Shown piece by piece: positions 1 to 9,304 of a stretch of DNA of 64,000 nt. Below the pieces are notes generated by a model, which was not told where the DNA came from, ran no database searches, and was given only the letters and a program-made list of their open reading frames with translations. The position numbers and the translations under genes are program-made. Every line of letters begins with the position of its first letter. Position 1 is the first letter of the stretch. This stretch comes from Halobellus captivus (GTDB taxonomy: Archaea; Halobacteriota; Halobacteria; Halobacteriales; Haloferacaceae), in assembly GCF_003697845.1 (NCBI RefSeq), contig NZ_RDQE01000013.1, positions 33,429-97,428 on the forward strand, written 5' to 3'.

Positions 1-473
1 GACCGCACCGTCGACACCGTCGAGGAGAGGGTGGCGACCTCGGCCTCGAGGTCGTCGAGACGCTTCTCCAACTCGTCGGTGTCGGAACCGCCCCCGCCGT
101 CATCGAAGCCGTCGTCCCACTCGTCCATGCCGTCGAAGTCGTCGAAGCCGCCGTCTCCCATTCCACCGTCCAGACCGCCACCCATTCCACCACTTCCGCC
201 GCCACCCATACCGCCACCGCCCCCCATCCCACCACTTCCGCCGCCACCCATACCGCCACCGCCCCCCATCCCACCACTTCCGCCGCCCGTTCCGCCGCCT
301 CCCATACCGCCGCCACTGCCCATTCCACCGCCACCGAAGACGTCGTCGCCACCGTCCGCGTCGTCCCCGTCGTCGTCGAGGAACCGGTCGAGAACGCTCG
401 CACCGACGAGCCCCAGCGTGGCGACTGTCCAAGCGACCGTCGAGACGCCCCACACCGATAGTTCGAGGCCCAT
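1..473 (-). CDS. Archaellum accessory protein, ArlC/ArlE-like (partial, runs off left edge)
   Basis: The first ATG is at 473 and the frame stays open to the window edge, so at least 157 residues are visible and the C terminus is missing. It begins with a hydrophobic helix (about residues 5-28), then an Asp-rich stretch, a Gly/Met-rich low-complexity tract (about 45-105) with near-perfect repeats of GGGGGMGGGGSGGM type, and the start of a coiled coil (ELEKRLDDLEAEVATLSST). A coiled coil of this kind directly after che genes is typical of the archaellar motor accessory proteins ArlC/D/E. The N-terminal membrane helix and Gly/Met tract are unusual, so it could be another archaellum-cluster protein. 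Confidence 0.55.
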   Translation of the reverse strand, partial: MGLELSVWGVSTVAWTVATLGLVGASVLDRFLDDDGDDADGGDDVFGGGGMGSGGGMGGGGTGGGSGGMGGGGGMGGGGSGGMGGGGGMGGGGSGGMGGGLDGGMGDGGFDDFDGMDEWDDGFDDGGGGSDTDELEKRLDDLEAEVATLSSTVSTVR

Positions 474-571
474 TGTTCACAGGAACCCGTAGACGACACT
501 TCAACCCACCCCTCAAAATATCAGGCGTGAGAACATGGCTGACGACGGGATCCTGTCCGCCCCGGCGGACG

Positions 572-1123
572 CTACAGGGTGCGTTCGAACCCGTCGGCCG
601 CCCGGACGGCGAGGTCGCCGCCGGGCAGGAACCGGACCGTCCGACCGACCGCGTCGCCGACCTCGCTGGCGACGACGGGTATCCCGGCAACCTCCAGCCT
701 TTCGCGGGCGCGCTCGACGTTTCGCGGGCCGACCGCGGCCGTGAGATCGAGCATCTCCGCGCCGCCGACGAGCCGCGCCTCGAGTCGACGGGGCGACGCG
801 CCGGCCGACGCGAGCTCGTCGACCAGCGTTTCGAGCCCCGAGTCGACGTACTTCGCCGGGCGAGGGGATCGTGAGACGCTCCCGTCGGCGGACGGCAGCA
901 TGGCGTGGAGGAGTCCGCGGATCCCGGTCTCGGGGTCGACGAGCGCGACCGCGACGCAGGAGCCGAGCCCGCTCGTCGTCAGGGTCGCGCCGTCGCTCAC
1001 GACGGCGAGGTCGCCGACGCCGACCTTCACGCGTCGAGGGGCGTCATTCCGGGCCGGATCGGATCGATCCGGATCGGTCCAACCCGAGGCGGGCCGGTCT
1101 CCCGACGGCGTGAGGTGGCTCAT
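572..1123 (-). CDS. cheD: Chemoreceptor glutamine deamidase CheD
   Basis: 183 residues. CheD deamidates glutamines on methyl-accepting transducers and also works with CheC. The catalytic cysteine lies in GLGSCVAVA (Cys56) and the catalytic histidine in LLHAMLP (His73), in the usual spacing. A hydrophilic 30-residue N-terminal extension precedes the family core, which starts near VKVGVGDLA. The start ATG overlaps the cheC stop as ATGA, which implies translational coupling with cheC and cheY upstream on the same strand. Confidence 0.93.
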   Translation of the reverse strand: MSHLTPSGDRPASGWTDPDRSDPARNDAPRRVKVGVGDLAVVSDGATLTTSGLGSCVAVALVDPETGIRGLLHAMLPSADGSVSRSPRPAKYVDSGLETLVDELASAGASPRRLEARLVGGAEMLDLTAAVGPRNVERARERLEVAGIPVVASEVGDAVGRTVRFLPGGDLAVRAADGFERTL

Positions 1124-2319
1124 GTCTCGGCGAGGCGTTCCAGCGCTGCCGCCAGCTCGCGCTCGTCGGGGAGCGCGTACACGTCACAGCGTGCCTGTTC
1201 CCCCTCCATTCGGATCGCGGCGTCGATGACGAACCCGTAGTCCTGGCGGCGGCTCAGCGAGGCGACGAGCGGGCTGACCGTCGCCGAGCCGATGTCGTGG
1301 ACGAACTCCGGCGGCGAGTGCGAGATGGACGTCCCGAGCACGTTCGCCCAGCCGTCGATGAATCCGCTCGTCATCACGTTGCCGAGTTCACGGAGCGCGT
1401 TCTCGGCCGTCCCGCCGAGCGGCTCGTCCGGCTCGGTCGGGAGCATCGCCTCGGCGACCGCGGCCGCCGACTCCTCCGAGAAGAGGATCGCGAGGTAGCC
1501 GCTCGGTTGTCCCTGGAGCTCGAAGACGGTCCCCGCGTGCGGCTCCGTTCCCACCTCGCTCGGCACGTCCGCGAGCGGGACGAACCGAAGCCGGCTCACG
1601 TCGACGGTGGTCTCGAGGCCGGTCATCATCCCGACGTTGTCGGCGGCGTTCGCGGAGCCGCGCTTCGCCAGCGACGCGAACGTCGAGAGCGACTCGTACG
1701 GGACCGCGGTGGTGGCACCCGCCGCGGAGCCGCCGGCACCCTCCGCGCCCGCGGTCGCCGCCGTGGCGGTCTTCCCGACGACGAGGTCGCGAAACGGCCC
1801 GGAGTCGGGCAGCATGTAGATGGAGAAATCGAGGTCGGTCGCCGTGGCGTCGAGCCGGCTCTCGAAGAGGAAGACGCCATCGCCGGCGAGCGCGCCGTCC
1901 GGCAGCACCGCCGCGCCGTCGGCCTCGAAGTACCGCGGCGGGGTCATGTCGATCGCCCGACCGAGGTAGTTGGCCCAGCCGTCGAGGAACCCGCCGAGCG
2001 CGATGTTGCCGACCTCCGTCACCGCGCTCCGACCCATCGACGCGCCGCCGGGCAACACCGAGAGCAGCCCGTCGACCTGGTCGGCGTCGAACGCGAGCAC
2101 GGCCGATCCTTCCAGGCCGCCGTCGAGTCCGACGCGCACGCCGATCGACTCGCGGCCGGAGAAGGCCTCCGCGAGGTCCTCGCCGGTGGCGACGCTCGCG
2201 CCCGTCACCTCGACCGCGAGGTCCGACCCCGTCAGCTCGCCCAGCGCGTTGGCGGCGCGTTCGGCACCGCGCTCCGCGAGCCGGTTACACGCGCCGAGCG
2301 CTCGAACGTCGACGCGCAT
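1120..2319 (-). CDS. cheC: CheC phosphatase, tandem two-domain form
   Basis: 399 residues. CheC dephosphorylates CheY-P. Two complete CheC units are fused: the first active-site helix contains TEVGNIALGGFLDGWANYLG (Glu102, Asn105) and the second LRELGNVMTSGFIDGWANVLG (Glu311, Asn314). Both keep the Glu-x-x-Asn pair and a following Pro-Pro turn, so both sites look active. An Ala/Gly-rich linker lies near residues 185-205. The ATG at 2319 shares one base with the cheY stop (TGATG). An in-frame extension to 2439 lies inside cheY and is not expected to be used. Confidence 0.93.
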   Translation of the reverse strand: MRVDVRALGACNRLAERGAERAANALGELTGSDLAVEVTGASVATGEDLAEAFSGRESIGVRVGLDGGLEGSAVLAFDADQVDGLLSVLPGGASMGRSAVTEVGNIALGGFLDGWANYLGRAIDMTPPRYFEADGAAVLPDGALAGDGVFLFESRLDATATDLDFSIYMLPDSGPFRDLVVGKTATAATAGAEGAGGSAAGATTAVPYESLSTFASLAKRGSANAADNVGMMTGLETTVDVSRLRFVPLADVPSEVGTEPHAGTVFELQGQPSGYLAILFSEESAAAVAEAMLPTEPDEPLGGTAENALRELGNVMTSGFIDGWANVLGTSISHSPPEFVHDIGSATVSPLVASLSRRQDYGFVIDAAIRMEGEQARCDVYALPDERELAAALERLAET

Positions 2320-2675
2320 CAGACCGCCGACCCGATGGCGTCGAGGACGTTCGGCTTCTGGAACGGCTTCGTGATGTACCCCTCCGCGCCGGCCTTGATC
2401 GCCGCCTTCATCTTCTCCTCCTGGCCGACGCTCGTGCACATGATCACCGTCGCCTCCGGGTCGTCGCCCTTGATCTCCGTCGTCGCCTCGATCCCGTCGC
2501 GGATCGGCATCACGATGTCCATCATCACCAGGTCGGGTCCGTGTTCGTCGTACATGTTCACCGCCTCCACCCCGTTCTCCGCCTCGCCGACGACCTCGAA
2601 CTCGCCCTCGAGTATCTCACGGAGCAGGTTCCGCATGAACTCCGAATCGTCCGCGATGAGCACGCGCTTCGCCAT
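2319..2675 (-). CDS. cheY: Chemotaxis response regulator CheY
   Basis: 118 residues, a single receiver domain. Acidic pocket Asp9-Asp10, phospho-acceptor Asp53 (in VMMDIVMP), Thr81 and Lys103 (in TKPFQ) are all present. It carries the signal from CheA to the archaellum motor. The ATG at 2675 is chosen because the receiver fold begins immediately (MAKRVLIADDSE); an upstream in-frame start at 2702 would add nine non-conserved residues. It is the first of three coupled genes, cheY-cheC-cheD. Confidence 0.95.
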   Translation of the reverse strand: MAKRVLIADDSEFMRNLLREILEGEFEVVGEAENGVEAVNMYDEHGPDLVMMDIVMPIRDGIEATTEIKGDDPEATVIMCTSVGQEEKMKAAIKAGAEGYITKPFQKPNVLDAIGSAV

Positions 2676-2764
2676 ATACACGAACCCGGAGCGGGCGTCC
2701 ACTTAACCGCTCGCCCGCGGTTCTCACCGTTGAGAACGCTCTCCGTCGGGCATGCGATCGGAAC

Positions 2765-5173
2765 TCAGACCCAGTGGCCGATCAGGTACGTCGCGCCCAC
2801 GACGACCGTCCCGCCGAACGCCTCGCGGGTTCCGACGGGGATGAGCGCCGGCGTCGACGAGGTGTCGGTCTCGTCGGGAGCGTTACCGCCGTTTCCGTCG
2901 GGGTCGGACCCGTTCCCGCTCTCCGTCCCGTTCGCGGTGTCGGTTTCCTCTCCGGCGTCCGTCCCGTTCGCGGTTTCCGTGTCGCCTCCACCGTCCGTGC
3001 CGTTTCCAGCCCCGGCGTCGCCTCCGTTCCCCGTGTCGTCCTCGGTTTCCGTTCCGTTCGTCGATCCCGCTTCGTTCCCGGGTTCCGTTCCGTTCGAGAC
3101 CTCGGTTCCGTTTTCGGTTCCGCTCCCGTCGTCCCCGTCGTTTCCGTCCGCTTCGTCGTCTCCGGCCGCCTCGTCGTCGATCTGAGTCACGGCCGGGTCC
3201 GGCTCGACCGTGAGCGTGCCCGTCGTCTCGTCGCCGTCGATCGCCAGCGTGTACGAGTACGTCCCGGGATCGAGGTCGACCGTCGTCCCGTCGAACGTCT
3301 CGTTCCGTGGCTCGTCCGGGGCGACGGTCACGTACCGTTCCTCGTATAGCTCCCCGCCGGCGACCTCGAGCGACAGCGGTTCCCGGTTCTCGACGACGCC
3401 GGCGTTGCGAACCGTCACGGACAGCTCGGAGAGCGTGTCGCCGCGGGTCACGTTGAGCTCGGTCGTCTCGTCGTCGAGCCGGAGCCGGTCGGGCTCGTCG
3501 GCGTCCGCGACCACGATCGCCGTCCGGCTGTCGTAGGGTCCCGAATCGGCGTACAGGTCGACCGTCAGTCGATCGCCGGGCTGCGCCTCGCCGATCCCGG
3601 GATCGATGCTGAAGTTCCCGTCGTCGTCGATGCGGACCGTCGACTCCGCGGTCCGCGGCGTCTCGCCGCCGTCGTAGGCGAACACGGCGGTCAACTCGGT
3701 CGCGGGGAGAAGCGTCGTGGTTCCGGTGACTCCGTCACCGTCGACGAGGATCTCGCCGTCGTCGGTGACGTGATCGTATCGGAGGTATCGCTCGCTGACC
3801 GAGAACGTCGAGTCGACGGAGACGCCCGTCCCGTCGGTCGAGAGGTACGGGAACTGCTCGGGCACCCCGTCGTCGCCGACGGAGGCGGCAGCGAAGGGCG
3901 CGTCGGCGTCGACGGCGTCCGGATCCTCGGCGAACCGATACCGCTCGCCGTCCGCTCCGTCGAGGCCGAACTCGACGCGGTACTCCTCGCCGGGATCGAG
4001 CCGGTCGCCGATCGCGTTCCCGTCGCTCGTGTCGATCACGAGGTAGAAGCGGCCGGCAGTCGGGTCGTCCGGCGCGCTCTCGAGCTCGCTCGCCGACTCG
4101 AAGATCAGCGTGGCGTCCTCGAGCTCGTCGGGGCCGATCCGCGTCGGCGCGCTGTTCCGGCCGGGGTTCGTCTGTTCGATCTCCAGGAACACCCCCTCCT
4201 CCGCGGCGAGCAGGTCGCCGAGGACCGCACCGGTCGCGTTCTCGCCGGCGGTGACCGTGCCGGCTTCGTGCTCGTCGGCGAGGTGCGAGAGCGCGCCCCA
4301 GATCCCGGCCGCCTCGACGCCGATCACGAGCCGGTCCCCCTTCGTGACGGCCGAGCGCTCGAGCCCGTCGCTTCGCAGCGAGCCGACCGGCTCGATCCCC
4401 TCGGGATCCGAGTCCGGATCCGCCGGCATCGTCGTGAACACCTCCACCTCCTCTGCCACCCGGTGCTCCGGCTCGGTCAAGACGAGTTCCGAGCGCTCGG
4501 ATTCGGCCGCTGGGGCGACGGTGCCGTCCCCGCCAACGGTGAAGGTCGCGTTGTCGACGAGCGAGAGCCGATAGCGCTCCGGCGCGAGCGGCCGGACCGT
4601 CCCGTCCGCGCCCGTGTTCGACGGGAGTCCTCCGAGACCGCTCGCGACTGACTCGCCCTCCTCGTCGACGAAGTCGAGCGAACAGCCGGTCGCCGCACAG
4701 CTCGTCGCGCTTCCCTCCTCGCTCGTGACGGAGACGTAGTCCACTCCCGTGCCGGCCACGCGAGTGTTGAGGGTCAGGGTGACCGAGCCCTCGCCGTCGA
4801 CCTCGACGACGTCGACGAACCCCACCGGACCCCCCGAATCGCTGAGGCGGTTCCCGCCGACGAGGAGATACTTGGGTCCGTTCTCGACGCTCACGGTCAC
4901 CTCGGCGAGGTCGCCGGCGGTCGTCGTGTACGTATCGGATCCGAAGGACGCGTTCACCGCGGCGGGAGCCTCCCCGACCGGTCCGGCGTCGATCGCCGCC
5001 GTCTCGACGGAGACGGGTGAGTCCCCCGCGGTCGCCGTGCCGACCGCGGGAAGCGTGCTCACGATGAGGAACCCGACGAGGAGGACGCCGAGGAGACACG
5101 CGACCGCTCGGCGGGCGGGGATCGCGGGGAGGAGGGGGTCGTTCGTCGACGGTGAGGGGGAGTGCTGTGGCAT
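2765..5173 (-). CDS. Secreted, membrane-anchored cell-surface protein (haloarchaeal BGTF/DUF7827 type)
   Basis: 802 residues. An N-terminal signal segment (about residues 22-48) is followed by a long acidic extracellular region with several beta-rich stretches of the kind haloarchaeal surface glycoproteins repeat (e.g. GDLAEVTVSVENG, GDRLVIGVEAAG). Near residues 690-780 there is an Asp/Gly/Thr/Asn linker with many N-glycosylation sequons (NGT/NGS). A hydrophobic C-terminal helix (GGTVVVGATYLIG) would anchor it. The layout matches S-layer-like or surface-structure proteins; the exact role is unknown. It lies downstream of, and apart from, the chemotaxis operon. Confidence 0.7.
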   Translation of the reverse strand: MPQHSPSPSTNDPLLPAIPARRAVACLLGVLLVGFLIVSTLPAVGTATAGDSPVSVETAAIDAGPVGEAPAAVNASFGSDTYTTTAGDLAEVTVSVENGPKYLLVGGNRLSDSGGPVGFVDVVEVDGEGSVTLTLNTRVAGTGVDYVSVTSEEGSATSCAATGCSLDFVDEEGESVASGLGGLPSNTGADGTVRPLAPERYRLSLVDNATFTVGGDGTVAPAAESERSELVLTEPEHRVAEEVEVFTTMPADPDSDPEGIEPVGSLRSDGLERSAVTKGDRLVIGVEAAGIWGALSHLADEHEAGTVTAGENATGAVLGDLLAAEEGVFLEIEQTNPGRNSAPTRIGPDELEDATLIFESASELESAPDDPTAGRFYLVIDTSDGNAIGDRLDPGEEYRVEFGLDGADGERYRFAEDPDAVDADAPFAAASVGDDGVPEQFPYLSTDGTGVSVDSTFSVSERYLRYDHVTDDGEILVDGDGVTGTTTLLPATELTAVFAYDGGETPRTAESTVRIDDDGNFSIDPGIGEAQPGDRLTVDLYADSGPYDSRTAIVVADADEPDRLRLDDETTELNVTRGDTLSELSVTVRNAGVVENREPLSLEVAGGELYEERYVTVAPDEPRNETFDGTTVDLDPGTYSYTLAIDGDETTGTLTVEPDPAVTQIDDEAAGDDEADGNDGDDGSGTENGTEVSNGTEPGNEAGSTNGTETEDDTGNGGDAGAGNGTDGGGDTETANGTDAGEETDTANGTESGNGSDPDGNGGNAPDETDTSSTPALIPVGTREAFGGTVVVGATYLIGHWV

Positions 5174-5398
5174 CGTGTGGCTCGTCCGCGAGGTCCGTCC
5201 AGGGACGGACCGTCGTCGTTCGGCCTCGACTCCATCGCACGCCGACTAAAACGTGCGCCCCTGATTATCAATGTAGAAAATATTCGGAACTATCGATATT
5301 TTTCTTTAGAGGGCCTGTGTGTGGCTATCCGGACGTCGAGATCCGCGTCGGATCGGGTAGCGGACCGAAGAGTTAAGCCCGCTCGCGGTGCCGTTTCG
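5174..5398. promoter_or_regulatory. Divergent intergenic promoter region
   Basis: 225 bp between a leftward surface-protein gene and a rightward zinc-ribbon gene. Around 5268-5315 it is sharply AT-rich (GAAAATATTC, GATATTTTTCTTTA) against a GC-rich background, the expected place for TATA/BRE elements of both genes. A TTAAG box about 27 bases before the 5399 ATG could drive that gene as a leaderless transcript. No operator repeats seen. Confidence 0.4.
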
Positions 5399-5887
5399 AT
5401 GAGGATGAAGTCCTGTCCCCGCTGTGAGGCGTCGATGGACGACTCCGCCCGGTTCTGCTCGGAGTGCGGCGCGCCGCAGACCGAGGAGGCGGCCGAGGAG
5501 CTCGACCAGTACGTACAGCGCCAGGCGAAGCAGGTGGCCGCGCAGTCGGGAGGGATCAGGGGCGACGGCGGGTCGACCGGCGGGGGAACCGGGTCCGGAG
5601 ACGTCACCGCCGCCGACGTCTTCGGCGTCGCCGCCGAGGAGCTGACCGAACGCGAGCAGCTGTGGCGGCGCGGGACCTACGTCCTCGGGTACGCCACCGT
5701 CGTGATCGCGCTCACGCAGATCGCGAACCCCGGCGCGTGGTTCCTCCTCCTGGGCGGGATCGCGATCCTGCCGCCGACCCGGCGACTGCTCGGACTGCCG
5801 GTCGGCGGGACGTTCAAACGGGAGGCGATGGCGGGGCTGTACGCGGTCTTCGTGGTACTCGGCGCGGTGCTGTTCTTCGTGTTGTAG
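5399..5887 (+). CDS. Zinc-ribbon membrane protein
   Basis: 162 residues. The N terminus is a zinc ribbon (CPRCEASMDDSARFCSECG). A short helical, Gly-rich linker leads to two or three membrane helices (about residues 95-160: TYVLGYATVVIALTQIA, WFLLLGGIAILPP, AGLYAVFVVLGAVLFFVL). This 'zinc ribbon then membrane' plan is common in haloarchaea; the function is unknown. ATG AGG ATG at 5399 is used as start because it leads directly into the ribbon; the frame is open further upstream only through AT-rich intergenic sequence. Confidence 0.75.
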   Translation: MRMKSCPRCEASMDDSARFCSECGAPQTEEAAEELDQYVQRQAKQVAAQSGGIRGDGGSTGGGTGSGDVTAADVFGVAAEELTEREQLWRRGTYVLGYATVVIALTQIANPGAWFLLLGGIAILPPTRRLLGLPVGGTFKREAMAGLYAVFVVLGAVLFFVL

Positions 5888-5950
5888 CGTGGGAACCGCC
5901 GAGCTCCGTCGATCCGTGGCCGATCCGTCTGCGATCCCGTTCGTTCGACT

Positions 5951-6263
5951 GCGGTGGCGTGCGCCGGTGAGCGACCGTCAGGGCGCGAACCGACCGCACG
6001 AGGGAGTCGAGTGGTCGAAGGGAAGCGGAGACCGCTCGACAGGGGGAGAGCGAAGCTCTCGCTTGAAACCGGACGCAGTCCGGTGATGAGTCTGGGGAGG
6101 CGTGAGGTGCGGGGCTGTGCGGTTTGGGTGGGGCTCAAAGGAACAGTCGCGAGGACGACGCACGGCGCAGCAAGCACCGCAACGAGGGAGCGATAGCGAC
6201 CGAGTGAGGAGCACAGCGAGCCGCGCGAGTCGTCGCGGCTGGGGCTTTGAAGACATGGTCCGC
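5951..6263 (+). repeat. MITE-like dispersed repeat, copy A
   Basis: Fills most of the 420-bp gene-free stretch after 5887. It starts with the end motif GCGGTGGC and shares with three other copies in the window (17808, 62011, 63259) the blocks GGGGAGGCGTGAGGTGCGGG and GGCTCAAAGG, and ends in GCGGCTGGGGCTTTGA. The right terminal motif is decayed. Open frames across it have no coding character. Confidence 0.7.
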
Positions 6264-6309
6264 GGTCACGAACGTACCGAACTCTTCGGCTCCAAACGAT
6301 ATATGTCTC

Positions 6310-6936
6310 TCACTCGATCCGGAAGCCGCCGGCGTCCTCGGCGGCGCGGATCAGGTCCGCGATGGAGTCGTTCGCGGAGAGCCCTTGGCTCGCGGCGAAG
6401 CGTTTGATCGCCACCGGCGGCACGTCGACCGGGCTGTCGGCGGCGACGAGCAGCAGCCCGAGCGCCTCGGCGGGGTCCGTTCCCGGGCCGGCGTTGGCGA
6501 CGAACCACGAGAGGGTGTTGTCGAAGGTGGCGGTCACGTCGTTCGAGACCATGCGATTGCGCGCGGTCGAGCCCTTCGCGTGGAGCGTCATGTCCACCCC
6601 GTAATCGAAGCCGTCATCGTCGAAAGAGTTCGCCAGCCACCGGCTCACGGCGCGGCGGTCGACGTCGCCTTCACCCGCACTACTCGTGCCGCCCGCACCG
6701 CCTCGATCACCGGCGACCGGCTCGCGCTCGGCGGCGGGGCTGGGGTTCGTCGCCGACTGGAACCCCGACCCGTTGACCGGCTCGGGGTCCGGTGCGGACG
6801 CCCGTGATCGCCGCCGGACGTTCGGGCGGCCGTCGGTCCCAACGACGTACCGGCCCTGCCCGATCTCGACGACGCTCTCGTCGTCGGTGAAATCGAGGTC
6901 GTCGGGGTCGGCCGGCGGTGCGTCGTGGTCACTCAT
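6310..6936 (-). CDS. Conserved haloarchaeal protein of unknown function next to archaellins
   Basis: 208 residues. The N-terminal half is acidic and low-complexity; one segment (EIGQGRYVVGTDGRP) may be a short recognition element. The C-terminal half (about residues 95-205) is a compact alpha-helical domain (RRAVSRWLANSFDDDG, ALGLLLVAADSPVDVPP) that ends at the stop. No catalytic motif or membrane segment. It follows the archaellin genes on the same strand with an 85-bp gap, so a role in archaellation is plausible but only by context. Confidence 0.6.
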   Translation of the reverse strand: MSDHDAPPADPDDLDFTDDESVVEIGQGRYVVGTDGRPNVRRRSRASAPDPEPVNGSGFQSATNPSPAAEREPVAGDRGGAGGTSSAGEGDVDRRAVSRWLANSFDDDGFDYGVDMTLHAKGSTARNRMVSNDVTATFDNTLSWFVANAGPGTDPAEALGLLLVAADSPVDVPPVAIKRFAASQGLSANDSIADLIRAAEDAGGFRIE

Positions 6937-7021
6937 GGGGAAAGCGTGGTCGCGCGAGAAAATAGGTGTTCCGGGCGACCGGATCCGCCGGAAAAGCGGT
7001 TAGCGGGCGGTTCGTGGCTCG

Positions 7022-7951
7022 TTAGAGCCTGACGGCTTCGTCCTGGCTGTTGAACAGATCAGGCGCACGAAGTTCAACCTGCGTCGTCGCACCGGCGGGC
7101 GAGACGATGTCGAGCGTGGCCTGCTCACCCTCACCGAAGGCAGTACCGCTCTCTTGGAACGCGCCCGCGTTCGGGTTCAAGAGGATCTGGAACTGCGACT
7201 CGCTGTCGAGGACGGCAGTTTCCTGGAGCGTACCGTCGTCACGGACAGCAAACTCAGTACCGGTAAGATCGCTCGTACTACTGGCCAGATCGATGACTTC
7301 GATAGTATCGGTACCGTACTCAGTCGGTCCCGTCGTATCAATGAGCGTCACGTCGATAGTCTCACCGTCATCGATGGTGAGTGTCGAGATATCGAGGTCA
7401 CTGTTGACGGAATCCGCCGTAATGGAAGTCGCTCTCGTAGTCGTTCCATCAGCGTCTTCGAATTCGATCTCGTAGTCGGTTTCAGTTCCCGAGAGGGTGC
7501 TCACGGCCACATCAACGGTCGTATCTCCCGGGTCAACTTGGGTTTGCGCATCGATCTCATCGTCTCCACTCGGGATGGATGTCGACTCATCAAGAGTTCC
7601 ACCCGCCTTGAAGACGAGATTCTCCTGTCCACCCGGGCCCACTGCCTGAATGGTCGTTTCAGTTAAGTCGATGTTGTCAGATCCAGGTGCTCCAGAGACT
7701 GAGACGCGGATCTCGTTGAGCGTGTCGGCTCCCGAAGCGACGATACCGACCGTGCTCCCGACTTCAATTCGCTCGGACACGAGGTCCGTGCTCTCCTGCC
7801 CGGTCGCTTCCGCCTGTGATTGGAGGAAACCGGCCGTGTTGATCAGCACGCCAGCGGCGATCGCTGCCACCAGCACCATCGCGATGAACACGATGAGCGT
7901 CCCGATCCCCACTTGACCGCGATCCTCGGGGTTAGTGATGAATTCGAACAT
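7022..7951 (-). CDS. Archaellin (archaellum filament subunit)
   Basis: 309 residues. The N terminus has the archaellin signature: a short charged leader ending RG, then [20 protein letters not shown]. Cleavage by the ArlK/FlaK prepilin-type peptidase is expected after Gly12 of ERGQ-like context (here DRG), leaving a mature protein with Gly at +3. The hydrophobic helix packs the filament core; the remaining 260 residues are the acidic, Ser/Thr-rich outer domain. It lies two bases after the 7954-8553 archaellin and is the longer of the pair, so it is probably co-transcribed. Confidence 0.95.
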   Translation of the reverse strand: MFEFITNPEDRGQVGIGTLIVFIAMVLVAAIAAGVLINTAGFLQSQAEATGQESTDLVSERIEVGSTVGIVASGADTLNEIRVSVSGAPGSDNIDLTETTIQAVGPGGQENLVFKAGGTLDESTSIPSGDDEIDAQTQVDPGDTTVDVAVSTLSGTETDYEIEFEDADGTTTRATSITADSVNSDLDISTLTIDDGETIDVTLIDTTGPTEYGTDTIEVIDLASSTSDLTGTEFAVRDDGTLQETAVLDSESQFQILLNPNAGAFQESGTAFGEGEQATLDIVSPAGATTQVELRAPDLFNSQDEAVRL

Positions 7952-7953
7952 CG

Positions 7954-8553
7954 TTACAGCCTCACCGAGTTGTCTTCGCTCGTGATGGTCGTCGGGACAC
8001 GGATCTCCTTCGTCGTCGTCGCGCCCGCAGCCGTCGTGAACGTCACCGTCAGTCGCTCACCTTCGCTGAGGACGTTGTAGTCGATGTCTCCCGTATTACC
8101 GTCGAGAAGGATTCGAACGTTGACGCGGTCGCTGTTGTCGGTGAGAATGTGTCCGCTGTCGGTGCCGATGATGTCGTCCGTCGTGACTTCACTCACGTCC
8201 GTCTCGTGGAGATCGAACGTCGCCTGTCCGCCCTGGCCGATGAATTCGGCCGTCGTCTGTTGGAGGTCGACCGGGCTCGACCCGGGTGCGAGCGCCACGA
8301 CGAAGTTGACCGCTTCGATCTCGTCGTAGTTCGCCGTGTTCACCTCGCCGGAGGTACTGACGACCTGAAGTCGATCGCTCACTTGACTCGTACTCTCCTG
8401 TCCCGTCGCCTCCGCCTGCGTCTGGAGGAAGCCGGCCGTGTTGATCAGGACGCCGGCGGCGATCGCCGCCACCAGTACCATCGCGATGAACACGATGAGC
8501 GTCCCGATCCCCACTTGACCGCGCTCTTCCTCGTCGAATATGGTTTCGAACAT
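7954..8553 (-). CDS. Archaellin, shorter paralogue
   Basis: 199 residues. Leader [12 protein letters not shown], then [20 protein letters not shown], almost identical to the neighbouring archaellin through the first 60 residues and then divergent. The ATG at 8553 matches the start of the paralogue; an open frame to 8628 would add a non-leader sequence that spoils the signal. The C terminus (EDNSVRL) resembles that of the second archaellin (QDEAVRL). First gene of the pair behind a clear TATA element; two archaellins are normal in haloarchaea and may form different filaments. Confidence 0.95.
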   Translation of the reverse strand: MFETIFDEEERGQVGIGTLIVFIAMVLVAAIAAGVLINTAGFLQTQAEATGQESTSQVSDRLQVVSTSGEVNTANYDEIEAVNFVVALAPGSSPVDLQQTTAEFIGQGGQATFDLHETDVSEVTTDDIIGTDSGHILTDNSDRVNVRILLDGNTGDIDYNVLSEGERLTVTFTTAAGATTTKEIRVPTTITSEDNSVRL

Positions 8554-8614
8554 TGGTTTGTTGTGTGGGCCCGCGGCCTGCCCGACGGGCGTTATCGCTA
8601 CGGAGCGGGAATTC

Positions 8615-8624
8615 CCTATTAAAG
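8615..8624 (-). promoter_or_regulatory. Archaellin operon TATA element
   Basis: Read on the minus strand the sequence is CTTTAATAGG, a good haloarchaeal TATA box, about 62-71 bases before the archaellin ATG at 8553. With initiation some 25 bases downstream this leaves a leader of about 35-40 nt. Confidence 0.5.
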
Positions 8625-8751
8625 ACACGGGGCGGGTTATCTATGTTGATAAACGACTGCTGTCATGCGTTTTTCGGGATTAATTCTACTAGTTAGTTAC
8701 AGAATTCAACAACGACGAGCCGACCTGGCTATCAGATCTGGATCCGAGAGG

Positions 8752-9090
8752 TCACCGCTCGCGAAGCTCGGCCACGTCGACCTCGGAGATCACGAACTCC
8801 CGCGTGCCTGGCTCATAGACGGCGAGGCTGCCGGCGACGAGCGCCATCGATCCCGCGAGCAGGCCGGTGTTGACGAGGAGGAGCGCCGGGGGGTTCGCGA
8901 ACGCGGTCCGGAACGCGGCGAACGGGGTGGCGAGCGCGGCGACGACGACCAGCCCGAACCCGACGGCGAGGTACGCCATCGCCGTCCGTCCCGAGGAGCG
9001 GTACGCCGTCACCGCGAACGCCGACAGCGTCGCGCCCGCCCCCGCGAGCACGGTGGTCGTCACGAGGTACAGCCCTTCGATGAGGTCCAT
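8752..9090 (-). CDS. Small haloarchaeal membrane protein (DUF7521-like)
   Basis: 112 residues with three predicted membrane helices: near 5-27 (LYLVTTTVLAGAGATLSAFA), 37-58 (MAYLAVGFGLVVVAALATP) and 70-90 (LLLVNTGLLAGSMALVAGSL). The C terminus is charged. Proteins of this layout often sit beside a winged-helix regulator in haloarchaea, as here (9305, divergent). Function unknown. Confidence 0.65.
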   Translation of the reverse strand: MDLIEGLYLVTTTVLAGAGATLSAFAVTAYRSSGRTAMAYLAVGFGLVVVAALATPFAAFRTAFANPPALLLVNTGLLAGSMALVAGSLAVYEPGTREFVISEVDVAELRER

Positions 9091-9304
9091 ACGCGGCCTG
9101 TCCGTCCGGACACGATAAACCTCCGGTGTGCGGTATCAATACCGATACTCCGGACGGATGCCGGACGCTCGATCGGAACCGAGAGCCGAGCGAACGGGAC
9201 GTGCCCAGAGCCGCATTCCCCGCGCCTTCGACGGGGATCGGCTCCCGCGATCGAACCCAGCACCGATATCTTTTTGCGTGAAAGACTCATATTTGATAAC
9301 GATA

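Noticed and set aside
31..492. Plus-strand Pro/Ser-rich ORF at the left edge
   Set aside because: It is the antisense of the Gly/Met-rich tract of the archaellum protein; the minus frame has a membrane helix and coiled coil.
3735..5240. Long Arg-rich minus frame over the surface-protein gene
   Set aside because: A GC-rich shadow frame with extreme Arg content; the other frame has signal peptide, sequons and anchor.
5978..6256. Minus ORF of 92 residues in the gap before 6310
   Set aside because: It lies in repeat copy A; similar frames occur only because the repeat recurs, and the composition is basic.
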